A DNA stretch of 64,000 nucleotides from Streptomyces sp. Q6 (GTDB lineage: Bacteria; Actinomycetota; Actinomycetes; Streptomycetales; Streptomycetaceae). Position 1 is the first letter of the stretch. Each line of letters begins with the position of its first letter. Below, in pieces: positions 57,431 to 64,000 of this stretch. A model generated the notes under the pieces. That model did not search any database. It saw only the letters and a list, made by a program, of their open reading frames with translations, and was not told where the DNA came from. The stretch lies in assembly GCF_036967205.1 (NCBI RefSeq), contig NZ_CP146022.1, forward strand, positions 6,634,001 through 6,698,000. The letters run 5' to 3'. The translations under genes and the position numbers were made by a program.

Positions 57431-59124
57431 GACAGGGCCTCCTCGGACGCGCGGGCGGCCCACGTGGCGAACCGCTCGCCGCTCTCGCGCTGCTCCTGGA
57501 AGCGGGTCAGGACACGCTCGACGTAGTCGGGCAGTTCGTCGGCCGTGACCTTCAGGCCGCGGACCTTGCGGCCGAACCCGGCCTCCAGGCCGAGCGCACC
57601 GCCCAGGTGCACCTGGTAGCCCTCGACCTGGTCGCCGTTCTTGTCGAGCATCAGCTGGCCCTTGAGACCGATGTCCGCGACCTGGATACGGGCGCAGGCG
57701 TTCGGGCAGCCGTTCAGGTTGATGGTGATCGGCTCGTCGAAGTCCGGGATGCGGCGCTCCAGTTCGTCGATGAGCGAGGCGCCGCGCGCCTTCGTCTCGA
57801 CGATGGCGAGCTTGCAGAACTCGATGCCGGTGCAGGCCATCGTGCCGCGCCGGAACGGCGACGGGTTCACCCGCAGGTCGAGCGCCTCCAGGGCGGAGAC
57901 GAGCGAGTCGACCTGGTCCTCGGCGACGTCGAGCACGATCATCTTCTGCTCGGCGGTGGTGCGCAGCCGGCCCGAACCGTGGGCGGCCGCGACCTCGGAG
58001 ATCTTGGTGAGGGTGGCGCCGTCCACCCGGCCGACGCGCGGGGCGAAGCCGACGTAGAAGTTGCCGTCCTTCTGCCGGTGCACGCCGACGTGGTCGCGCC
58101 ACCGCTCGACGGGCTGGGCGGGCGCCGGGCCGTCGACCAGCTTCCGCTTCAGGTACTCGTCCTCCAGGACCTGGCGGAACTTCTCGGTGCCCCAGTCGGC
58201 CAGCAGGAACTTCAGGCGGGCGCGGGTGCGCAGCCGGCGGTAGCCGTAGTCGCGGAAGATCGAGATGACGCCCTCGTAGACGTCCGCCACCTCGTCGAGC
58301 GGCACCCACGCGCCGAGCCGCTGCCCGATCTTGGGGTTGGTCGACAGACCGCCGCCGACCCACAGGTCGAAGCCGGGGCCGTGCTCGGGGTGCGCGACGC
58401 CGACGAACGCGATGTCGTTGATCTCGTGCACCACGTCGAGCAGCGGCGAACCGGAGATCGCGGACTTGAACTTGCGCGGCAGGTTCGAGAAGGCCGGGTT
58501 GCCGATGATCCGGCGCTGCACCTCGTCGATGGCCGGGGTGCCATCGATGATCTCGTCCTCGGCGATCCCGGCGACGGGCGAGCCGAGGATCACACGCGGG
58601 GTGTCACCGCAGGCCTCGGTCGTGGACAGGCCGACGGCCTCGAGGCGCTCCCAGATCTCGGGCACGTCCTCGATCCGGATCCAGTGGTACTGGATGTTCT
58701 GCCGGTCGGTGATGTCGGCGGTACCGCGCGCGAACTCCTGCGAGATCTCGCCGATGACCCGCAACTGCTCGGTGGTCAGCCGGCCGCCGTCGATGCGGAC
58801 GCGGAGCATGAAGTACTCGTCGTCCAGCTCCTCCGGCTCCAGGATCGCGGTCTTGCCGCCGTCGATCCCGGGCCGGCGCTGCGTGTACAGGCCCCACCAG
58901 CGCATGCGTCCGCGCAGGTCGTTGGGGTCGATGGAGTCGAAGCCGCGCTTCGAGTAGATCGTCTCAATGCGTGTCCGCACATTGAGACCGTCGTCGTCCT
59001 TCTTGAACTGTTCGTTGCCGTTGAGCGGCGTGAAGTGACCCACGGCCCACTGGCCCTCACCGCGGTGACGGCTCACCTTGCGGCGTGGCGCGGCGGCAGC
59101 GGGCTTTTCAGGGGTGGCAGCCAT
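57427..59124 (-). CDS. sirA: Ferredoxin-dependent sulfite reductase SirA (nitrite/sulfite reductase family)
   Basis: Encodes 565 residues. The siroheme-[4Fe-4S] ligands are ACTGIEFCKLAI (C-x5-C) and LNGCPNAC (C-x3-C). Two ferredoxin-like half-domains and repeated siroheme pockets are present, as in the SirA/NirA family of actinobacteria. It reduces sulfite to sulfide with six electrons from ferredoxin. It is first in the operon, 167 bases after a leader peptide, and needs the chelatase at the other end of the operon. The start ATG (59124) is followed by a short basic tail before the conserved region; it lacks a strong RBS. Confidence 0.94.
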   Translation of the reverse strand: MAATPEKPAAAAPRRKVSRHRGEGQWAVGHFTPLNGNEQFKKDDDGLNVRTRIETIYSKRGFDSIDPNDLRGRMRWWGLYTQRRPGIDGGKTAILEPEELDDEYFMLRVRIDGGRLTTEQLRVIGEISQEFARGTADITDRQNIQYHWIRIEDVPEIWERLEAVGLSTTEACGDTPRVILGSPVAGIAEDEIIDGTPAIDEVQRRIIGNPAFSNLPRKFKSAISGSPLLDVVHEINDIAFVGVAHPEHGPGFDLWVGGGLSTNPKIGQRLGAWVPLDEVADVYEGVISIFRDYGYRRLRTRARLKFLLADWGTEKFRQVLEDEYLKRKLVDGPAPAQPVERWRDHVGVHRQKDGNFYVGFAPRVGRVDGATLTKISEVAAAHGSGRLRTTAEQKMIVLDVAEDQVDSLVSALEALDLRVNPSPFRRGTMACTGIEFCKLAIVETKARGASLIDELERRIPDFDEPITINLNGCPNACARIQVADIGLKGQLMLDKNGDQVEGYQVHLGGALGLEAGFGRKVRGLKVTADELPDYVERVLTRFQEQRESGERFATWAARASEEALS

Positions 59125-59291
59125 GGGTGATACGTCCTTCAGGCAGGCAGTCAAGAGGGGGTGGCGCGCAGGGCCTCTGCGAGGGGGGCGGCCGGTGACG
59201 GGTGGGCGGCTCTGACCTGCACACTTCGCGCGAGGGCGCGGCGGTGCGCAGGACGACAGGTGGAGCGGGGGAGTCGGCGGGGCTGGTTCCG

Positions 59292-59375
59292 TCAGCGCGC
59301 CGGACAGATGGCGCTGGACATGCGGCCGAAGTCGACGTGCCGTCGACTCACCAAGGCGATTCCAGCTGTAGACAT
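59292..59375 (-). CDS. Leader peptide of the sulfur-assimilation operon (27 residues)
   Basis: Encodes MSTAGIALVSRRHVDFGR then MSSAICPAR, closely matching, from memory, peptides annotated as putative leader peptides upstream of Streptomyces sulfite reductase operons (conserved core SRRHVD.GRMSSAIC). A cysteine codon occurs near the end (Cys24), so ribosome stalling when cysteine is low could change folding of the 167-base leader before sirA, in which CCTGCGCAC/GTGTGCAGG can pair. No classic terminator is seen, so the mechanism is unproven. Confidence 0.72.
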   Translation of the reverse strand: MSTAGIALVSRRHVDFGRMSSAICPAR

Positions 59376-59408
59376 GACGGAAGCGTGTCATGGGACTTTG
59401 GGCCCGGT

Positions 59409-59461
59409 CCACCATCGTCCGCAATATGGACGCAGATGTCTCACCTTATGGACGATGGTGG
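59409..59461. promoter_or_regulatory. 12-bp inverted repeat upstream of the sulfur leader peptide
   Basis: CCACCATCGTCC (59409-59420) and GGACGATGGTGG (59450-59461) are a perfect inverted repeat with a 29-base centre. The minus strand also carries CGTCCATA twice (in CGTCCATAAGG and CGTCCATATTG). Lying just upstream of the leader, at promoter position, it is a good operator candidate for a sulfur or cysteine regulator. Confidence 0.6.
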
Positions 59462-59542
59462 CGCCGGTCACACGGGACGTGCGTGTTAGGTCGCTTACGC
59501 CCTTATTGCGCCACGCGAACCTCGCGCGGCCGCACGTCGGCC

Positions 59543-60127
59543 TCAGGCGGAGGGGAACGCTCCGGGCCACGGTCCCGGAGTCGGAGCGTCCGGCTCCTCG
59601 CCGGTCTCCGTCCGGAACAGCCGGAACCCGCGCCGCTCGTAGTTGGCCATCGCGTGCTCGCCGTCGAGGCTGCACGTGTGCAGCCACACCCGCTTCGTCT
59701 CCGTCCGCTCCGGCCAGCGTTCCGCCAGGTCCCAGGCGCGCGCGATGCCGTACGAGAGCAGGTGCCCGCCGATCCGGCGCCCGCGGAAGGCCGGGATCAG
59801 ACCGAAGTAGACGATCTCGACCGCGCCGTCGTCCTGCGCCTCCAGCTCCACGTAACCGGCCGGCGTCCCCTTCTCGTAGGCCACCCAGGTCTCGGCTCCG
59901 GGCCTGCCGAGCTGCTCCTCCCACTGGGCGTACGTCCAGCCGAGACGGTCGATCCACTTGATGTCGCCGCCGACGGACGCGTACAGGAACCGGCTGAATT
60001 CCGGCGAGGGCACCTCGGCGCGCACGATCCGCACGTCGTCGCCCTCGGGGGCCGCGGCCGGCCGCAGATCGGACGGCGCGGTCTGTTCCAGCGACCAGGT
60101 GGTGACGGTGATGTTGCTGCTGCTCAT
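59543..60127 (-). CDS. GNAT-family N-acetyltransferase
   Basis: Encodes 194 residues of one GNAT domain. The acetyl-CoA loop is IPAFRGRRIGGHLLSY, followed by the beta-bulge strand and LHTCSLDGEHAMANYERRGF. Substrate unknown. It lies upstream of, and points away from, a secreted metalloprotease. The gene ends about 80 bases before the sulfur operon's repeat, and both run on the minus strand, so read-through into the sulfur leader is possible. Confidence 0.82.
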   Translation of the reverse strand: MSSSNITVTTWSLEQTAPSDLRPAAAPEGDDVRIVRAEVPSPEFSRFLYASVGGDIKWIDRLGWTYAQWEEQLGRPGAETWVAYEKGTPAGYVELEAQDDGAVEIVYFGLIPAFRGRRIGGHLLSYGIARAWDLAERWPERTETKRVWLHTCSLDGEHAMANYERRGFRLFRTETGEEPDAPTPGPWPGAFPSA

Positions 60128-60278
60128 GGGGTCATCGGATCACGGGTGGGGGCCGCGGGCCAAGGGCGTTCGGTCGGCGTGAACGTGACGCGCTCTGGTC
60201 AACCGGGCCGGGCGTGCGGGAAGATCCCGCAGCGCACCGCACCACCCCCCGCATCCGACCTACCGGAGGATGTTTCCG

Positions 60279-61319
60279 ATGCCCCACCGCTCTCGCCGCG
60301 TACCCCGCGGTCCGCTCGCCGCGGCCACCCTCACCGTGGCCCTCGCCACGCTCGCGTCCCCCGCCCTCGCCGCGCCCGTCGCCCCGCAGGCCCGCGTCTT
60401 CATGGTCAACCCGGTCCAGTCGTCCGGCGACCAGTCCCTCACCGACGCCAAGGACGCGGCGACCGCCGTCCCGGAGAACCAGTACGCCCTCGCCGCCCTG
60501 CGCAACCTCGACGCCAGTGGCGGCCTCTCCGGCACGTGGGCCTCCGTCAGATCCGACACCGGCGCCTCCGCGAAGCTCGCCGACGTCGGCACGTACACCC
60601 GTCACGACGACCAGTTCGAGCAGGTCATGGCCTACTTCTGGGTCAACGAGGCGCAGGAGTACCTCCAGTCGCTCGGCTTCGGCGGCGACCTGCCCGGTGC
60701 CAACGACCGCGCTCAGCCCGTCCGCATCAACCAGTGGGGCGCCGACAACTCCTTCTTCACCGACAAGAAGGCCGAGATCCGCTTCGGCAAGGGCGGTGTC
60801 GACGACGCGGAGGACGCCGAGGTCATCGTCCACGAGTACGGACACGCCGTGCACAACGCCCAAGTCCCCGGCTTCGGCACCTCGTTGGAGGCCGGATCGA
60901 TCGGCGAGGCGTTCGGCGACTACCTCGCCGTAGAGGTCGGCGCGGCCGCCGACGCCACATACGGCTGGCCGATGAAGACCGACCTGGCGTGTGTCGCCGA
61001 CTGGGACTCGGTCTCGTACACGAACACGGCACCGCACTGTCTGCGCCGCGTCGACACCGACAAGACGTACGCGGACAAGGTCGGCGAGGTGCACGCCGAC
61101 GGCGAGATCTGGTCGCGGGCGCTGTTCGACATCCGCGGCGCGCTCGGCGCCCGCACGGCGGACCGGATCATCGTGAACGCGCAGTTCGGCTTCGCGCCGG
61201 ACACGAGTTTCGCTGCCGCCGCCACGACGACGGTCGCGACGGCCCAGAAGATGTACGGGAAGCAGGCCGCGGCCGCCGTGCGCAAGGCGTTCGCGGACCG
61301 GGGCATCCCCGGCGTGTGA
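60279..61319 (+). CDS. Secreted HExxH zinc metalloprotease (M4/M36-like)
   Basis: Encodes 346 residues with a signal ending near SPALAAP. The zinc site is VHEYGHAVHN (HExxH), and the third ligand probably the Glu of GSIGEAFGDYLA, a gluzincin pattern like fungalysin or thermolysin. A long propeptide is absent. The ATG at 60279 has GGAGG nine bases upstream; an ATG nine bases earlier lies right against the GGAGG. An extracellular protease, probably for nutrient scavenging. Confidence 0.85.
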   Translation: MPHRSRRVPRGPLAAATLTVALATLASPALAAPVAPQARVFMVNPVQSSGDQSLTDAKDAATAVPENQYALAALRNLDASGGLSGTWASVRSDTGASAKLADVGTYTRHDDQFEQVMAYFWVNEAQEYLQSLGFGGDLPGANDRAQPVRINQWGADNSFFTDKKAEIRFGKGGVDDAEDAEVIVHEYGHAVHNAQVPGFGTSLEAGSIGEAFGDYLAVEVGAAADATYGWPMKTDLACVADWDSVSYTNTAPHCLRRVDTDKTYADKVGEVHADGEIWSRALFDIRGALGARTADRIIVNAQFGFAPDTSFAAAATTTVATAQKMYGKQAAAAVRKAFADRGIPGV

Positions 61320-61406
61320 CGCGAGCCGGGCGGCCGGACCCCACCCGGGTCCGGCCGCGCCGGTGGGCTCCGGGCCGCCTCGAAGGGCCCGGTGCGCGCC
61401 CGGGGT

Positions 61407-62693
61407 TCAGGACCCCGGGACGCGCGCTCCGACGACCGCCGGCGCCGTCGAGTGCGGCAGCAGGTCCCGCGGATCGTCGGGCAGCACCACCTCGACGTCC
61501 GTGTCCTCCAGGAAGCGGTACGGGCGATGCGCGAGCAGCCCGCCGAGATAGCGGCGGACCCGGGACATCTCCGCGCGGACCGTCACCGTGCGGGCCGGGT
61601 CGCCGAACAGGTCCTCGGCCAGGCCCGACGCGCTGCGCCCGGTGCGGTGCAGGGCCAGCAGGTACAGCAACTCGGCGTGCCGCGGGCTAAGTTCGTGCGA
61701 CCAGGAACCCGCCTCGCCGGACACCTCCACCGACCAGCGGCGGGCCCGGCTCACGTCCAGGACGACCCGGGTCGCGGTCAGCGGCTCCGGCGCGTCGTCC
61801 ACCAGGATCAGCCAGCCGCCGGGCAGCGGCGCCGCCTTGCACGCGCCGAGCGCGGGTATCCAACAGGCGCCCTCCACCAGGGACTTGGGCAGTGCCACCC
61901 GGTCGAGCAGCGGCATCCCGGTGACCGCCGCCGTCCAGCCGTGCGGGTCGACCGCGACGGCCCGCCCGCGGATCCGGGCCAGGACCGGCGCGGCCACCGC
62001 CCGCAGCCGCTCCAGGGTCGCCACGTGCCGCTCGCGCAGCCGCGCCTCGGCGAGCCGGGCCACCGACGTCACCCACGACAGCGTCGCCGGGTGCATCGTC
62101 TCCACCGGACCGCTGACGTCCACGACCCCGAGCAGCCGTCCGTCACGCGGGTCGCAGATCGGCGCGCCCGTGCACGTCCACTGGTGGTGCGACTCCACGA
62201 AGTGCTCGGCGGAGAACACCTGGACGGGCCGCCGCGTCACGAGCGGCGTGCCCACCCCGTTCGTCCCGACGACGTCCTCGGCCCAGTGCGCGCCCACCAT
62301 GAAGCCGTGCCGGTCGCCCTTGCGCAGCACCGCGGGATGCCCCTCACGCCACAGCAGCCGGCCGTCGGCGTCGCTCACCACCATGATGTGCTGCGCCGCC
62401 TCGGCCACCGTCACCAGCGCCTCCCGCAGCACCGGCAGAACAGGCAGCAGCGGCGAGGACCGGCGACGCTCCTCGACCTCGTCGGCGCTGAGCAGCCCGC
62501 GCCGCACGTCGCGGTCCGGGGCGACGCCGCCGCGCAGCATCCGGTCCCAGGACTCGCCGATCTCCGGGCGCGGCCTCACCCGGGGGCGGTGCCCGGAGAG
62601 CGTCGCGTCACGGACGCCCCTCAGGAGCCGGGACGCGAGCGCCACGTCCATCGCGGAGAGCCGCGTCAGGTCGATCGTCGAGTCCTTGTTCAT
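61407..62693 (-). CDS. GAF-domain transcriptional regulator (AcoR-like, without sigma-54 domain)
   Basis: Encodes 428 residues. The first 270 resemble the N-terminal sensory part of AcoR-type activators (RPEIGESWDRMLRGGV, GAHWAEDVVGTNGVGTPL, GAPICDPRDGRLLGVVDVSG), i.e. a GAF domain. There is no AAA sigma-54 interaction module; instead the C-terminus has a winged-helix-like block (LAEDLFGDPARTVTVRAEMS). Such proteins in actinomycetes often control alcohol or aldehyde oxidation genes. GAGGAA precedes the ATG by six bases. The ligand is unknown. Confidence 0.82.
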   Translation of the reverse strand: MNKDSTIDLTRLSAMDVALASRLLRGVRDATLSGHRPRVRPRPEIGESWDRMLRGGVAPDRDVRRGLLSADEVEERRRSSPLLPVLPVLREALVTVAEAAQHIMVVSDADGRLLWREGHPAVLRKGDRHGFMVGAHWAEDVVGTNGVGTPLVTRRPVQVFSAEHFVESHHQWTCTGAPICDPRDGRLLGVVDVSGPVETMHPATLSWVTSVARLAEARLRERHVATLERLRAVAAPVLARIRGRAVAVDPHGWTAAVTGMPLLDRVALPKSLVEGACWIPALGACKAAPLPGGWLILVDDAPEPLTATRVVLDVSRARRWSVEVSGEAGSWSHELSPRHAELLYLLALHRTGRSASGLAEDLFGDPARTVTVRAEMSRVRRYLGGLLAHRPYRFLEDTDVEVVLPDDPRDLLPHSTAPAVVGARVPGS

Positions 62694-62772
62694 GCCTGAT
62701 TCCTCGGTATGCGGGGAGTGACGCCCATCGTGCACCGCCGAGCCGGGGCCAAGGGTGTCCTTGGTAAAAGGA

Positions 62773-62792
62773 GGTTGCAACCCCCTGCAACC
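62773..62792. promoter_or_regulatory. Inverted repeat upstream of the GAF regulator
   Basis: GGTTGCA-ACCCCC-TGCAACC, 7-bp perfect arms, lies 80 bases upstream of the regulator start; the left arm is also part of the 10-bp palindrome GGTTGCAACC. A second TGCAACC copy makes it look like a multimer operator, possibly autoregulatory. Confidence 0.5.
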
Positions 62793-62945
62793 CTGGCGAA
62801 CAACCGTACGGCGATTGAAACTGGCAACAACGCGGTCAAGGCCGCGTGCAAGCTCCTCAACGGGGCCTGTAAGGCGGGGATGGTGCCGTGTCGGCGCAGC
62901 ACCATCCCCGCGCGCAGCCCGTTCCGGAGCCGATGCTCACCGGGT

Positions 62946-64000
62946 TCACACCACCGGACGGGCCCGTTCCACGATGCCCGCCAGATCCAGGGTGTGCGGC
63001 AGCGTCCCGAACGCCGACCCCCGGTCCGTGCCGAACCGCGACGCGCAGAACGCGTCCGCCACGTCCGCCGGCGCGAACCGCACCAGCAGCGACCCCTGGA
63101 GCACCAGCGCGATCCGTTCCGTGATCCGCCGGGCCCGCGCCTCGACGCCGTCCAGGTCGCCCAGTTCGGTCAGCAGGTCCTTCACCGCCGCGTCCAGGCG
63201 GTGATCGGCGCCGCGCGCCCGGCCGATCTCCCGCAGGAACGCGTCGAAGGCCTCCGGTTCACGCTGGAGCGCCCGCAGCACGTCCAGCGCCTGGACGTTC
63301 CCGGCGCCCTCCCAGATCGAGTTGAGCGGCGACTCGCGCAGCAGCCGCGGCATGCCCGACTCCTCCACGTAGCCGTTGCCGCCCAGGCACTCCAGGGCCT
63401 CGGCCACCACCGGCGTGCACCGCTTCGTCACCCAGTACTTGGCCGCGGGCACGGCGATCCGCAGGAACGCCTCCTCACCCGCGTCGTACGCGGCGGCGAG
63501 CCGCAGCGCCAGCGTCGTCGCGGCCTCCGACTCCAGCGCCAGATCCGCCAGCACATTGCTCATCAGCGGCTTGTCGACGAGGAGTCCGCCGAACGCCGAG
63601 CGGTACCCGCAGTGGTGGATGGCCTGGGCCACCGCCTGCCGCATGAGCGCCGCCGAGCCGAGCACGCAGTCGAGCCGGGTCGCCGCGACCATGTCGACGA
63701 GGGCGCGCACCCCGCGCCCCTCGTCGCCGACCCGCCGCGCCCACGTCCGGTCGAACTCGACCTCGGCCGACGCGTTCGACCGGTTGCCCAGCTTGTCCTT
63801 GAGCCGCTGGATCAGGAAGGTGTTGCGCGTCCCGTCCTCCAGGATCCGCGGCACGAGGAAACAGCTGAGCAGCCCCGCCCCGCCGTCGTCCGCCCGCGCC
63901 AGGACCAGGAACCCGTCGGACATCGGCGCGCTGCAGAACCACTTGTGCCCGGTGAGCGCGTACGCCCCGTCGGCCGCCAGCGGTTCGGCACGGGTCGTGG
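62946..64000 (-). CDS. Acyl-CoA dehydrogenase, AidB-like (partial at right edge)
   Basis: The C-terminal 351 residues of a longer protein; the 5' end lies outside the window. TGHKWFCSAP at the edge, then GTRNTFLIQRLKDKLGNRSN, LLRESPLNSIWEG and LGGNGYVEESG are diagnostic of the AidB branch of acyl-CoA dehydrogenases, FAD-binding proteins linked to DNA alkylation protection and, in some members, isovaleryl-CoA-type oxidation. The start codon is not visible, so the ATG at 63923 is internal. It runs convergent with nothing in the window; a promoter-rich gap separates it from the GAF regulator. Confidence 0.88.
   Translation of the reverse strand, partial: TTRAEPLAADGAYALTGHKWFCSAPMSDGFLVLARADDGGAGLLSCFLVPRILEDGTRNTFLIQRLKDKLGNRSNASAEVEFDRTWARRVGDEGRGVRALVDMVAATRLDCVLGSAALMRQAVAQAIHHCGYRSAFGGLLVDKPLMSNVLADLALESEAATTLALRLAAAYDAGEEAFLRIAVPAAKYWVTKRCTPVVAEALECLGGNGYVEESGMPRLLRESPLNSIWEGAGNVQALDVLRALQREPEAFDAFLREIGRARGADHRLDAAVKDLLTELGDLDGVEARARRITERIALVLQGSLLVRFAPADVADAFCASRFGTDRGSAFGTLPHTLDLAGIVERARPVV

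Overview
The window is a GC-rich (about 70 % or more) stretch of an actinomycete chromosome, almost certainly Streptomyces. Evidence: extreme G/C at third codon positions, frequent GTG/TTG starts, a bifunctional geosmin synthase, mycothiol-type and actinobacterial-only families (SAV2148 HEPN, DUF5937-ArsR, TIGR03086, DUF1707-FHA), and the gene neighbourhood murC-msrB / geosmin synthase / TreX-Y-Z / sulfate assimilation, which from memory (not checked by alignment) resembles core chromosome of S. coelicolor. I see no IS element, prophage, CRISPR array, tRNA or rRNA.

Layout. 0-6.2 kb: secreted PhoX-type protein, ZapE ATPase, a RibD-like pyrimidine reductase, a small stress-fold-like protein, murC and msrB. 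6.2-9.4 kb: a beta-glucoside-type PTS permease (EIIBCA) and a LicT/BglG antiterminator; the permease leader carries a recognisable RAT antiterminator hairpin overlapping an intrinsic terminator. 9.4-15.9 kb: P450 plus coupled hydrolase, a Cys-rich pentapeptide-repeat protein, geosmin synthase, and a frameshifted PDZ membrane protein. 16-24 kb: metallophosphoesterase, aminopeptidase P, a probable pseudokinase, TreZ, GNAT, DUF1707-FHA and an M14 peptidase. 24-31.4 kb: a second P450, TreY (frameshifted), an MFS permease (two frameshifts) and GlgX. TreZ, TreY and GlgX form the route from glycogen to trehalose (debranching, terminal trehalosyl isomerisation, release).

31.5-38.4 kb: two adjacent secreted proteins that together look like a copper amine oxidase divided in two, a SAV2148-type HEPN protein, a DEDDh exonuclease, an APH-type kinase and a macrolide-type glycosyltransferase with a palindromic operator between its -35 and -10. 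38.6-49.8 kb: CDP-alcohol phosphatidyltransferase, MMPL exporter, subtilase, DUF1697, aldo-keto reductase, ketopantoate reductase, TIGR03086, DsbA-like protein, and a divergent MFS/ArsR pair.

49.8-59.5 kb (minus strand): a large sulfur-assimilation operon transcribed sirA - zinc-ribbon ORF - cysH - cysC - cysD - cysN - small ORF - ssuA - ssuB - ssuC - sirohydrochlorin chelatase, with several 4-base or 14-base start/stop overlaps. It combines sulfate activation and reduction, sulfonate import and siroheme supply. Its leader holds a 27-residue cysteine-containing peptide and a long inverted repeat. 59.5-64 kb: GNAT, secreted HExxH metalloprotease, GAF regulator and an AidB-like acyl-CoA dehydrogenase running off the right edge.

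Four apparent one-base deletions in three otherwise intact genes (PDZ protein, treY, MFS x2) suggest either sequencing indels or recent pseudogenes. Most long open frames opposite real genes are GC-rich shadows and are omitted.
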